Source: Turnera subulata
Lineage: Eukaryota > Streptophyta > Magnoliopsida > Malpighiales > Passifloraceae
Reading direction: 5' to 3'
Assembly: GCA_028386065.3 (NCBI GenBank)
Contig: JAKUCV010001597.1
Span: 19,522 to 83,521, forward strand
Length of the DNA stretch: 64,000 nucleotides
Part shown: positions 53,819-64,000 of the stretch, piece by piece
Numbering within the stretch: the stretch's first letter is position 1
How the letters are laid out: every line of letters starts with the position of its first letter
Program-made: the position numbers and the translations under genes
The notes under the pieces: model-generated
Told to the model about the DNA's origin: nothing
The model's database searches: none
What the model saw: only the letters and a program-made list of their open reading frames with translations

Positions 53819-53935
53819 TCATGTTGTCAGTTTCTTTGTATTTTATATTTATGTTCTTATCTGTTGTTTATTTCTATTAATGTTCTTAATATTTTTTTTA
53901 ATTTGCAATAAATTTCAGTTCAATATTATTTTCTT

Positions 53936-55330
53936 ATGCATGTTTTTATTATCTTTTATGAAGATATAGACATTCAACTATATGGTTCCAAGAACAATGA
54001 CTCAGATATCTGTATAGCAGATAGTGCAACTACTCATTCCGTATTTAATAAACAGAAATATTTCTCAATATTGAAATTCGAAAACGCATATGTTAGTACA
54101 ATCTCTGGTAGTTCAAAAATTATTGAAGGCTCCGGAAGAGCTCAAATTTTACTACCAAACGCAACAATGATAATTATTAAGAATGCTTTGTTCTCTTCAA
54201 AGTCTCAAAGAAATTTGTTGAGTTTTAAGGATATCCGTTTAAATAGATATCATATTGAGACAATGAATGAAAGAGATGTTGAATATCTCTGCATTACAAA
54301 AGTTATTGCTACAGGTAATAAACAAGTTGTGGAAAAATTACCTGTATTATCCTCTGAATTGTACTACACAAATATTCAAGTCATTGAAAGTCATTATACC
54401 CAGCCTGAAGCTGGCACCAGCCTGAAGCTGACTAATGAGTTAAAAATTTGGCATCACCGGTTGGGCCATCCCGGATCAATAATGATGCGCCGAATTATTA
54501 AAAATTTATTTGGTCATCTATTGAAAAGCCAGAAGATTTTTTCAATCTAATGAATTTTCATGTGCTGCTTGCTCACAAGGAAAATTAATTATCCGGCCTT
54601 CATATGATAAGGTTGGTTCTGAATCACCAACATTTTTAAAAAGAATCCAGGGAGATATTTGTGGACCTATACATCCACTGTGTGGATCATTTAGATATTT
54701 TATGGTTTTAATTGATGCATCAACTAGATGGTCCCATGTGTGCCTGTTGTCCTCACGCAATTTGGCGTTTGCGTGCTTATTATCACAATTGATCAAATTC
54801 TGGGCTCACTTCCCTGATCATGCAATTAAGACTATACGTCTTGATAATGCTGCTGAATTCACCTCTAAGGCATTTAATGACTATTGTATGTCAATTGGAA
54901 TTGTGGTTGAACATCCTGTGGCTCATGTTTATACCCAAAGCGGTCTAGCAGAATTGTTGATTAAAAGGCTCCAATTGATTGCTAGGCCTTTATTGATGAG
55001 AGGTAAACTCTCTGTTACAGCCTGGGGACATGCTATTTTGCATGAGCAGCACTTGTGCGCATCAGGCCAACAAGTTACCATAAACTCTCCCCAATTCAAT
55101 TGGTTCATGGTCACGAACCTAATATCTCCCATCTTCGGACCTTTGGTTTTGCAGTATATGTACCAATTACTCCATCACAGCGAACTAAAATGGGCCCTCA
55201 AAGAAGATTGGGAATATATGTTGGATATGAATCTCCATCAACTATAAAATATTTGGAACCAATAACTGGAGATTTATTTACAGCAAGATTTGCTGATTGT
55301 CATTTTGATGAAAATATTTATTGAACATTA
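53936..55330 (+). pseudogene. copia protease and integrase, frameshifted
   Basis: Protease: ICIADSATTHSVF near 54010, with Asp-Ser-Ala in place of Asp-Ser-Gly, a variant I associate with this copia type. The integrase zinc finger has IWHHRLGHPGSIMMRRI and then, after a shift near 54545, CAACSQGK-like Cys residues. The core shows GDICGPIHP, FMVLIDASTRW, IRLDNAAEFTSKAF; the Glu region is altered (LAELLIKRLQ). A frame change at about 55060 leads to HEPNISHLRTFGFAVYVPI and VGYESPSTIKYLEP. At least two shifts are present. Confidence 0.85.
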
Positions 55331-56016
55331 GGGGAAGAAAATAAGCAGCTGGATAAAGAAATTAAATGGAATGCTATATCATTATCAAGCCTTGATCCTC
55401 GAACAAATCAGTGTGAACTTAAAGTTCAAAAGATAATTCATTTGCAAAATATAGCAATTCAATTGCCAGACGCTTTTACTAATATCAATAGAGTGACCAA
55501 ATCTCATGTACCAGTTGCAAATTCTCCTGCTAGAATTGATGTCCCCGAAGGACAACTAAAGATTGCAAATGAATCTAAAGCACGCCAGAAGCGTGACAGA
55601 CCACTCAGTTCCAAAGATAAAAATTCTCGATAGAGAAAAGGAGAAAAGATACAAGATGGCCCCAACATCCTCTAGAAGAGGATCCTGACATAAATTATAA
55701 TGTCCCAGAAGTAACTCAGGTACATGAATAAGTCAAAATGATGTGATCTCAATCAACTATATTATGTCAGGAACAAGATGGAATCGATGTGAAATAACCG
55801 TCGACGGAATTTTTGCATATAATGTAGCGCTAAATATTATGGAAGGAAATGAGGATCATGAGCCTAAATCAATTGATGAATGTCGCGTAGAAATGATTGG
55901 CCAAAATGGAGAGATGCAATTAAGGCTGAGTTAGACTCGCTCATGAAGCGAAAAGTTTTTGGGCTGTAGTCCCAACACCTGATGGTGTAAAACCGGTCGG
56001 TTACAAATGGGTATTT
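55331..56016 (+). pseudogene. copia integrase C-terminus to RT linker, degenerate
   Basis: Readable pieces are LDPRTNQCELKVQKIIHLQNIAIQLPDAF and VTKSHVPVANSPARIDVPEGQ (about 55390-55560), then several stops, then the RT entry VKPVGYKWVFVRKRNEENKIVRYKARHVAQ starting near 55990. Confidence 0.75.
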
Positions 56017-57476
56017 GTGCGGAAAAGAAATGAGGAAAATAAAATAGTGAGATATAAAGCACGGCATGTCGCACAAGGTTTTACCCAACGGCCTGGTATT
56101 GATTATGAGGAGACATACTCCTCTGTGGTGGATGCAATTCGGTATCTAATTAGTCTGGCAGTACATGAAAAATTAGAAATGCGTCTAATGGATATTGTTA
56201 CACCCTATCTCTATGGATCTATAAGCCATGATATATACATGAGAGTCCCTGAAGGACTCAAGTTGCCCGAAGCAACTAATTCCCGGGATATATACTCAAT
56301 TAAATTGAAAAGATCTTTATACGGCTTGAAGCAATCTGGACGTATGTGCTTTAATCGTCTCAGTGAATACTTGGTTAAAGAAGACTTCAAAAATAATTCC
56401 ATATGTCCATGTGTTTTTATTAAAAGGTCGATGCATGAATATGTCATCATTGCTGTTTATGTTGATGATTTAAATATTATTGGAACTTCTGAAGAAGTTT
56501 CCAAAGCCGTGCATTGTTTAAAGAAAGAATTTGAGATGAAAAACCTTAGAAAGACAAAACTTTGTCTAGGTCTTCAAATTGCACATTTAGAAAATGGGAT
56601 CTTTGACCATCAGACACATTATACCGAGAAGGTATTGAAAAGATTTTATATGGACAAAGTGCATCCAAAAGTACCCCGATGGTTGTGAGGTCGCTTGATG
56701 AAAAGAAAGATATTTTTAGACCTCGAGAAGATAATGAAGAAATTCTTACTCTGGAAGTACCATATCTCACCGCGATTGGAGCTTTAATGTATCTTGCTGC
56801 TAATACAAGACCTAATATATCTTTTGCTGTCAGTTTACTAGCAAGATATAGTTCTGCCCTAACTCGTAGACAATGGAATGGGATAAAACAAATTTTTCGA
56901 TATCTTTGGGGTACAATGGATATGGGGTTATTTTATTCGTCCGGGTCCAAACCCGATCTAATTGGTTATGCGGATGCAGGTTATTTATCTGATCCACATA
57001 AGGCTCGGTCACAAATAGGCTACTTGTTTACTTATGGAGGAACTGGTATATCGTGGCAATCCACAAAGCAAAGTATTATTGCCACCTCTTCAAATAATAC
57101 AGAAATTGTAGCCATACATGAAGCCAGTCGAGAGTGTGTTTGGCTAAGAACAATGACACAATATATTCGAGATTCTTGTGGATTGGATAGTGGAAAAGAT
57201 GTTCCAACAATCATTTATGAAGATAATGCTGCCTTCATTGCCCAATTGAAGGAAAGATACATCAAAGGCGACCGGACAAAGCACATATCACCAAAATTCT
57301 TTTTCACTCATCATCTTCAGAAGAATGGTGATATTTGTGTTCAATAGATTCGCTCAAGTGACAATTTGGCAGACCTATTTACAAAATCACTACCTACTTC
57401 AATTTTTGAGAAGTTGATAAGGAAGATTGGCATGCGACAACTTCGAGACATCAAGGGAGGCCAAAATGAGGGGGAG
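56017..57476 (+). pseudogene. copia reverse transcriptase and RNase H
   Basis: RT is open from 56017 to 56688: ARHVAQGFTQRPGIDYEETYS, MDIVTPYLYGSISHDIYM (altered from MDVVTAYLYG type), LYGLKQSGRMCFNRLSEYL, and the YVDD catalytic motif at 56458-56469. A one-base shift near 56680 leads to RNase H (56679-57347): ARYSSALTRRQWNGIKQIFRYL, GYADAGYLSDPHKARSQ, SSNNTEIVAIHEASREC and IYEDNAAFIAQLKE. A TAG at 57345-57347 interrupts it before the terminal SSDNLADLFTKSLP segment. The polypurine motif GAGGGGGAG lies at about 57467. Confidence 0.9.
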
Positions 57477-57598
57477 TAGAATACACACTGCACTCTTTTT
57501 TCCTTCACTAAGTTTTTATCCCACTCGGTCTTTCTTGGTAAGGTTTTTAACAAGGCAGTTCTTCTAAAGCGTATTCTACCCAAAGTACAATGACATTC

Positions 57599-57607
57599 AA
57601 AGGGGAG
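57599..57607 (+). promoter_or_regulatory. polypurine tract of short-LTR copia
   Basis: AAAGGGGAG immediately before the TGTTGTAAAT start of the 3' LTR. Confidence 0.85.
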
Positions 57608-58094
57608 TGTTGTAAATAAATTATGGTGAATGTCATTGTTACCATCCAGTAAAACTCGTTTTTACCGTACTTGAATTTAACCCCGATAAATATTTCACCC
57701 CTAAACCTAACATCTAATTGGATCCATCTCATTGGCCATTTACTCTCCATAATTCCCTTTGTCCTAATCTTAGTACCATCTTCCTTTACCTAATATCTTT
57801 TTGATTTTATCTTATTAAATTAATCATTCTCATTTGTTTTTTATCCTCCTATCTTCACCTATAAATACCCCTTTTTCTCCATACACACTTACACCTTTGA
57901 TATCCTACCATAAGCTTACTCTCTTTATTTCCATACATAAACACTACTCTTCCCAATCTCCCTCCATCTTTAATTATTCTCTTTTTCTTCTTCTTCTTAT
58001 TAAAGGTGTATTACTTTCACAAAGTTGTATTATTATCTTGATCAAGTTTGTATTATTCAATCAAAGAGTGAATTTCTCCCCCAATTTTATAACA
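57608..58094 (+). repeat. 3' LTR of short-LTR copia
   Basis: Same start, TATA region (CACCTATAAATACCC near 57856) and end as the 5' LTR. It differs by scattered substitutions and small indels. Confidence 0.9.
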
Positions 58095-58293
58095 AACAAA
58101 AAAATTTATGTGTTTTTTGCCATTGAGAATAGGGGGCATCAGTGGTGTCATCATCAGCTTGTCGGTTAAGGCTCTGGTCAATACCTATTACATCCTGATA
58201 TTAGACCCTCCTCGTCGGAGAGGTCTACTACCAGGGCATTGGTGGATATCCTTGGTCACCAAACGTCATAGTTTCGGGAATCACCGGGCTCCA

Positions 58294-58420
58294 GGAATAA
58301 AGGATTTTTTGGTACCAGCACTCGCCCTCAATTTGGAATTTGGTACTCGTACTAAATTTCCATGATTTTTGGTATCTCTGCTTCTCAGGATTCATGGTTT
58401 TTTGCAATTCTTGTCATCTT
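58294..58420 (+). repeat. left terminal inverted repeat of a MULE
   Basis: Begins GGAATAAAGGATTTTTTGG and continues with TTTGGTACTCG and TTTCCATGATTTTTGG in the same order as the left end of the MITE at 49576 (GGATTAGAGGAATTTTTGG, TTTGGTACTTA, TTTCATGATTTTTGG). This marks the outer end of an element that should contain the genes to its right; its other end is not in the window. Confidence 0.72.
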
Positions 58421-58981
58421 CGGCCAGCCGGATACAGGTATCAGCATCTGGTAAAGCCACATCACTTGTGGGTCCCATTTCACTGAGTTTCCCATTTCCC
58501 ACCCGAATCCGCCCGAAAATCCGACCCGTTCGTATTTGGAGGGGGCCAACACATTCCAAACACTACTACACATTACCAAAACACTCCAAATTTCAAACAC
58601 CTTAAATTAAATAAACCTCCCAAATTAAATCCCCAAAATGAAACCTCCCGATTTCAAATAAACGGAACCCATAAATAAAAAACCCCAAATTCATCTCCCC
58701 CTTCAAATCAAAAGCCCCGAAATCAGAAACCCCCAAATTCCTACTTATCTCTCTAATTGGTAATAAAAGCCACCCTCCTTTTGAATCCGAAGTCACCTAC
58801 AGAGGCAGCGGCGGAGAATCCATAAAGGCAGTGATGGGAAATCCACAGAGGCAGGCAGAAGATTGGAAGAAGATGGCTTCTGAGGATGCATTTGCGGTGA
58901 ACTGACCTGCTCCCGTGATTATCAGGTGGGCTTCCCACATTTTCTCTCTCTCTGTTGAATGACTGTGAAACAGCAGTTGAA

Positions 58982-59524
58982 ATGGCTTCCCAGAGTTCAT
59001 CGTGTTCGTCGGGAAGCTGGACGACGCCGTCCATTGAAAGAGGACGTGTCTGTGTGACTTTAATCGGTAAGCAAAAGCCCGTATTCAACTACTATGGTCC
59101 TCCCATATTTTGTCATTGTAGGCGAGTTACACCAATATGGACATCGTGGACAAATCCTCATCTAAGTATGAGATTCCATAAGTGTAACCGGTGTGGTTTC
59201 TATAAATGGGTTGATTCACAATTTGTGGGCAGAGCTCGGGATGTGATAATTGATTTATGGGATGGTGAAAGGATGTTGTACGAAGCTAACAAGAGATAGA
59301 GTGAAGAAAATAGAAAGCTAGCTACTAGGGTGGAGGAATTCGTCATACAAATTAGTGAACTCGAGACAACAATGAAGGTGAATGCTGCTGTACATGAGTC
59401 TGGAATCAAGGAGGATAGGCGGGAAGGCTTGGTTCATCAGAACCGCAAAGTGATGAATAGTTGTATGATGCTTATCATTATAGTTTTGGTGGTTTTGTTG
59501 TTACTCATAATCCTAGTGAAGTGA
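58982..59524 (+). pseudogene. GRF-type zinc-finger protein with coiled coil and C-terminal membrane helix, one stop
   Basis: The start is the ATG at 58982 (MASQSSSCSSGS), the first in good context. A GRF-like zinc finger follows: CHCRRVTPIWTSWTNP...MRFHKCNRCGFYKWVD (about residues 37-72), with C-x-C and C-x2-C zinc ligands; the GRRF of the family is changed (LSMRF). A TAG at 59297-59299 breaks the frame, and the same frame goes on with SEENRKLATRVEEFVIQISELETT, a coiled coil, then a hydrophobic helix MLIIIVLVVLLLLIILVK ending at 59524. The GRF, coiled coil and tail helix order is that of the small plant 'At4g04775-like' proteins, whose function is unknown. It lies convergent to a MULE transposase and inside the same putative element. 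Confidence 0.82.
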
Positions 59525-60483
59525 CGTATGTAATGCATTCTGAATTTTCGATCATTGTAATGTGATGTATTCTAAATTTTTGATCATTGTAATGTTATGC
59601 ATTATGTTTTTTGGCATGATTTTGTTAGATGTATGGACATTGTTGGTCATGAATGAATGAATGAAAGTTTTAGCTATTAATGCTGGATGCAATGTTAACG
59701 TTTATGTTGTATGCAAACTGAGAAGCAATTTGCACATTCATACTGGTTGCAGTTTTAACCTTCATGTTGGATGCAAATTGTAATCTTCCTGTTGGATGAA
59801 ATTTGAGCTTATGGCTTGCACACGAAAATGAAATTTCCCAGAAGAGGCAGCAAGGGACATGGAAGGAGAAAACTACAAATAGTTGGGGGCAACACCAATC
59901 ATCAGATTCAATAACAATGCCAAAAAACACATTATCTTCAGCATCTCATTCTTCAAAATGATTTTAGAATGTAATGACTACAAACTTAAGTCTGAATTAG
60001 TACATCATCTTATTCAAAAACTTGAATATAACAAGTCGAATTCCAACGACGATCTTAAGGGAAAAGTTAACAACTGAAATCCCGATGTTCAAAAGTACAT
60101 GGCAAACAGGCAGGCATATTGCAACAATGGTGTGTATCAAATTCTTTTGCTGGCCTTCTTTTTCTCACATCCAGCATGGTCAGCAGCCCCGACCAACAAC
60201 TCTAGCACCCTTTTGGTTCTTAGCATACCTATGCTAGTTACGATAGATGCTCCTTGCTGGAATCATTGATAACACAATACAGAACAACACAATTACGAAC
60301 CTCACAATACACAATTTGTGTATACACAACTAAGTCATTCACAACTCACAGTTTGGCTCCTAGTGGTATGTCGCCTAGGTGGGCGCCTTACAATGGTTGA
60401 GGTAGAGGCATCTTGCTCCAATCATTGGCAAGGAACATCACAACTCACAATAGCAACACAATACCACAACACAAAATCTTACG
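59525..60483. other. spacer between GRF pseudogene and MULE gene, with degenerate repeats
   Basis: 59670-59810 holds TTGGATGCAA-type short repeats. 60344-60390 repeats, in diverged form, the MULE terminal-exon sequence at 60502-60560 (CACAACTCACA.TTTGG.TCCTAG...GCCTAGG.G..CGCCTT), i.e. a partial tandem copy of the last exon. No gene otherwise. Confidence 0.6.
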
Positions 60484-62869
60484 TCAAGGAATAGCAGTTT
60501 CATCACAACTCACATTTTGGTTCCTAGAGCCATGTTGTCTAGGCGAACGCCTTGCAATTTGTTGATCAATGTTTCCAACTTTTTCATTGCCTTTTGGGGA
60601 TGGGTATTCCCTAGGGGAACGCCTTGAAGCCTTCTTGATAGCATTTGTAGGTGCTGTAAAATGAATTTGCGACAGTTAGAAAAGCCAGAGAATAAATGGT
60701 ATGAACAATTAAGCAACAACTAGAAAGGCAATAGTTGAAGGTAGGTACCACGTCGCCTTTGCTGGGAAGCATTGGTATTGACAGTTTTCGGAGCTGCTCC
60801 TGTGGACTTACTTTGACTCTGCTGCGAGGCATTGACACCTGCAAATGAAGGAAGAGTAAGTAAAAATGGAAATGAAGGCTGCAAGAAGCAAACGACATGT
60901 ATTTACCTTGATTCACATTACTTGGAGCTTGATTCACATTACTTTGAACTTGATTCACATTTCTTGGAGCTTGATTCACATTACTTGGAGCTCTATTAGT
61001 GTTACTTTGCCTCTGTTGCGAGGCATTGACACCTACAAATCAAGGAAAAGTAAGCAAAACTGGGAATTAAGGCTGCAACAAGCAATCTTTATGTATTACC
61101 TTAATTCACATTTCTTCGAGTTGCTCTTGTAGACCTACTTTGACTCTGCGGCGAGGCATTGACACCTACAAATGAAGGAAGAGTAAGCAAAACTGGGAAC
61201 TAAGGCTGCAAGAAAAAAAAAAAAAAAAATTCACCTTGGTTCACAATAGTTTGCGTCTATTGGGAAGCAGTGATAGTATGGTTGATCGTATTATTACTTT
61301 CCAAATTGTTGTGATTGTTTGAAGAGCCAATCATTTGGTTCTTTTGCTGAGTAAAAATACAAAATTAAAATATGATATTGAGCAAATCTCAAATGAAGCA
61401 TAGTAATTAATAGAATCTGAAATTTGCATGCAAAAGTACCTTTTTCAGTTCTGGACATTTCGGTCTTCTATGATCACGAGCGCGACATAGAGTGCAGTGC
61501 ATAATTCTCCCTTTGCGAGTCATTTTATTTCCTTTCATTACCTCCCATTCTTCTCCGAAGCGCTTGGTCTGTGGTCTTCCATTCTGCTTCATAGCCGGAG
61601 GTGCTTTAAGAGGAGGTTTGCCAGACTCTTCCCACAATTAACTTTAAGGCACAACCTTTATGGTAGTGCTGTAGGTGTTTCTGTAAATGCCTTTCTGATA
61701 CCGATGAAAAACATAATCTACAACCTCCATTCTCGTAGTTCTGATGATGCACATGGCATGTGCACAAGGAATTCCAGTAAGGTCCCATGCTCTACAAAGG
61801 CAACTATGAGCCTCCATTTTCACCACATATGTGTCACCAATCTCATCAGTCACTTCCCATCCATCATCACCATTGAATACAACCCTCATCTTCAAAGTTG
61901 CATACCCATTATCTTTGATTTTTGCCCATATATTGCCACCAAACATGTCAAGAGTTTCAGCATATACTTTCCTTCTAGCATTTCTGACCATAACTTGTCT
62001 CATAATCTCCTCTAGCATAGAGATAATGCACTTAAACCTAGCTTCTACTATCAACCCATTAAAGGTCTCGCACAGGTTGTTATCAATAATATCACTTTTA
62101 CAAGTTGTTTATTGGAAAGCCCTACACCACTTGAAATTTTTCACTCTAAGAAAATCCTCCTTTGCCCCACCACCAAACTCTGTAAGTCTCTCTAACTCCC
62201 TATTGTAATCAACCATAGTTGTTGCCTTGCATGTTCGCCAGAATTGGCGATGTAGACCTTCTCCGCAGTGTCTTTGCCTCCACTTTGAAAATATGTGCCT
62301 AGCACAACGTCTATGCTCAGAGTTAGGTAAATGTTCTCTGATTGCAGCTGCTAACCCCTGCATTTACAAATTGCAAACTTTACAAATTAGATACAATAAT
62401 GTTTCTGGCAGAAATCATTACTCAACTTTAGGAAAAGGTTGAAATTTAAATGTTTATCTTCTATTGGTCTGAAACAAAGGTGATACCTCTACCATCACCA
62501 TTTCTGATATGCAAATCCCTCATTAGTGAAAGCAAGAACCAACACCAGTTATCATAGTTCTCTCTCAGAACTACTACCCAGGCAATCGTAAACATCTGAT
62601 TGTTTACATCTCAACCTATTGCTGCAAGCAACTAACCCTTGATAGGCCCCCCAATGATAGGCCTACAGAACTTGAAACCTTCCTTCATTAGATTGAAACA
62701 AAGATACATACGCTTGAAAACACCACCTTCTTCAGATTGAACCTCAATCGTACTTCCAGGATTTGTTTTCCTGAGAGTGGCAGCATAGTTTTCTAGCTCC
62801 TTGAACTCTTCAATAAAGTATCCTTCAAATATCTTCTTGATCTTGGCCTTTGTAGATTGGGGCTGGTTC
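60484..62869 (-). pseudogene. MULE (MuDR-type) transposase gene, multi-exon, broken
   Basis: The transposase would cut and insert the element. Read from 62869 down: AKIKKIFEGYFIEEFKELENYAATLRKTNPGS, MKEGFKFCRPIIGG (the first catalytic Asp motif is missing), DNWCWFLLSLMRDLHI, ITFVSDQ (second Asp). An intron-like gap follows (about 62470-62364, AG acceptor). Then GLAAAIREHLPNSEHRRCARHIFSKW, NNLCETFNGLIVEARFK, the SWIM zinc finger CLCRAWDLTGIPCAHAMC, and a zinc knuckle CTLCRARDHRRPKC ending at 61440. Small GT-AG exons follow: 61235-61346, 61100-61165, 60907-61032, 60749-60838 and 60484-60653. Stops lie near 62109, 61643, 61637, in exon 61235-61346 and in exon 61100-61165. The 5' part is cut at 62870 by an LTR. 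Confidence 0.88.
60749..61165 (-). repeat. tandemly amplified exon-intron units in the MULE gene
   Basis: Three exons start with the same 15 bases (GTGTCAATGCCTCGC) and encode VNAS.Q..S. Each is preceded by a homologous intron end (CCCAGTTTTGCTTAC... to TTTGTAG). All begin and end in the same codon phase (G|GT), so copies can be added without a frameshift. Exon 60907-61032 has a further internal seven-residue repeat (NVNQAPS, NVNQAPR, NVNQVQS, NVNQAPS). Confidence 0.88.
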
Positions 62870-64000
62870 TGTAACGCCCCGAATTTCGTAATTTGATTTT
62901 TTCTCGGAATTTTCGAAATTATTATTCCTATTTTGCCCTTGAGGAATTTCCAGATTTTTGGACATGGAAATAAACTATTTCTACCTTGGTTATATGGAAT
63001 TTAATTGATGGTATGTCGGATTCGGCTTTCGTTGGAGTTTAATCGGGTTTCGGGGTTGAGAATTAAGTTTGAAGTAGTTTACCCGAAACTACGTCGTTTT
63101 GGGACTGTTTAAAAAAAAAAAAAAAAAAAAAAGGGCGAGTCAACGGGCGGGTTGACCGCGCCCAGCCGAACGACGCGTCGTTCGGGCTGGCGGGTCAAGC
63201 CCTAAAAGGCTTCCTCCTCTTTTCTTTTCTTCACTTTTCTTTTTCTCCTTCTCCTCCCTTAGCCGCCGCCGACTACACCCCCTCTCTCTTCTTCCTCCTC
63301 TTCTCTTCTCCTCTTCCCCTTCGTTCACTCTTTCTTCTTCTTCCCTCTCCTTTTCTTTTCTTCTCTTCTCTCCTTCTCCTCCTCTCCGGTCCTCTTTTCT
63401 CTCTTTCGTTTTCTCGGTACACTCAAGCACACGAGCCGCCGCTGCACGCCCTCGAGCCGTCGCCGTCGCGAGTTGCAGAGGTCGGGAGCCTACTCGCGTC
63501 GCCGCCGTCGCGAACACGGGTGAGTCCCCCTTCCTTCCTCGTTGTCTTCGTTTCTTTTGTTCGTTTGGACGGTTGCCTAATCGAGATTGGCTTGATTGTG
63601 TTGATGGTGTCTTGTGCTCCGGTTGGGGATTTCCGGTGGTGTGTGGTGGTGCTGTGATGGTGTTGGTTTCGGGTCTGTGGGGTGTTGTGGTGTTGTGTTG
63701 CTGCGTGTTGGTTTCGGGGGTTTTCTTTGTGCGTGCGTTGTTGGTGCTGTGGGGTGACGGATCCGGCAGTGTGGGTGCGTGTGTGTGTTCCGGGCAGAGG
63801 TGGTTCAAAGCTTTGGGTGAGGGCAGTGGACAATTTCCGGCAGTGATTTTCCGGGGTAAGGAATGCGACTCTCCTTATTTCTTTTGTTTAGATTGTGTTG
63901 TTTGATTGTTGAATGGATGGTTGATGTGTGTGGGCAGATTTGTTGGGGTTGATTTGGTGATTTTTGGGTGAATTCCGGCAAGGTCACCGGAATCCGGCGA
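62870..64000 (+). repeat. TGTAACG-type LTR (5' part), interrupts MULE
   Basis: Begins TGTAACGCCCCGAATTTCG abruptly within the MULE frame and runs off the window. It contains an A22 tract (63111-63132), a CT-rich block and a GC-rich G/T-biased part with CCGG motifs. It matches the antisense fragment at 19117-19419 over its first about 250 bp. A Ty3/gypsy LTR is likely, but no internal region is visible. Long minus-strand frames across it (63140-63808) reflect base composition. Confidence 0.7.
63211..63412. repeat. polypyrimidine (CT-rich) tract
   Basis: About 200 bp in which the plus strand is almost only C and T, broken by one AGCCGCCGCCGACTACA insert near 63260. It probably lies just upstream of or in the LTR's transcribed leader. 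Confidence 0.85.

Larger units (their letters stand above)
52067..58094 (+). mobile_element. Ty1/copia retrotransposon with short LTRs, 6.0 kb
   Basis: LTRs 52067-52562 (496 bp) and 57608-58094 (487 bp), both TGTTGTAAATAAATTATGG...TTTTATAACA. The internal region has gag, protease, integrase, RT and RNase H in order on the plus strand, with many stops and shifts. A polypurine tract (AAAGGGGAG) precedes the 3' LTR. Flanking 5-mers (GAAAC and AACAA) do not match, so no target duplication is claimed. Confidence 0.92.

Noticed and set aside
52067..58099. Target duplication for the short-LTR copia
   Set aside because: Flanking 5-mers GAAAC and AACAA do not match at any LTR boundary I could justify, so none is claimed.
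63140..63833. Two long minus-strand frames (222 and 136 codons), Arg/Lys/Glu-rich and Thr/His-rich
   Set aside because: They are the complement of a CT-rich and G/T-rich LTR region where stop codons are rare by composition; they overlap each other and have no domain.

Overview
This window is nuclear DNA of a flowering plant, most likely a eudicot; the species cannot be told. It shows plant lineages of Ty1/copia and Ty3/gypsy LTR retrotransposons (including a Sirevirus and a Tat/Ogre-type element), Mutator-like (MULE) and other TIR elements, a plant tRNA-derived SINE, and one intron-containing plant hnRNP gene. There is no prokaryotic, organellar, rRNA or CRISPR content. About 90 % of the window is transposable-element sequence in several layers of nesting, and nearly all element genes are broken.

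Layout. 1-602: 3'-cut piece of a Sirevirus integrase. 603-1957: GC-rich LTR-like fragment. 1958-10947: Ty3/gypsy chromovirus array LTR-internal-LTR-internal-LTR; the right element keeps gag-protease and most of pol, frameshifted. 11116-19116: minus-strand Ty1/copia element whose 1.6 kb leader holds ten pairs of ACATCGATGT palindromes. 19117-19419: antisense piece of an LTR starting TGTAACG. 19420-43656: a nest in which a Tat-type LTR (19420-20655 + 43371-43656) is split by a large Tat-type element (20656-43370). That element carries an antisense plant-mobile-domain (PMD) gene and two 3' minisatellites, and is itself hit by a MULE-type MITE, an inverted solo LTR and a full-length Sirevirus (31904-41445, 5-bp target duplication GAATA). 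43657-45015: 3' end of another Sirevirus. 45408-45593: SINE with a 17-bp target duplication. 45852-47913: the only intact host gene, a six-exon two-RRM glycine-rich hnRNP. 49576-50353 and 50536-51353: two MITEs. 52067-58094: third copia element with both LTRs. From 58294: a MULE with a GRF-zinc-finger pseudogene (plus strand) and a MULE transposase pseudogene (minus strand), the latter cut at 62870 by an LTR that runs off the window.

The genes do not form a pathway; they are replication modules of separate elements (gag, protease, integrase, RT, RNase H, or transposase). The host gene sits in a roughly 4 kb island, with the SINE about 110 bp upstream of its TATA-like box. The two most unusual signals are the paired ACATCGATGT palindromes in the copia leader and perfect TGGTTT...AAACCA inverted repeats scattered through LTR, gag, pol and 3' region of the full-length Sirevirus. 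Also notable are amplified symmetric exons in the MULE gene and a shared terminal motif linking that MULE to two MITEs in the window.

All boundaries were read by eye. Identity levels, insertion ages and family names below lineage level were not computed.
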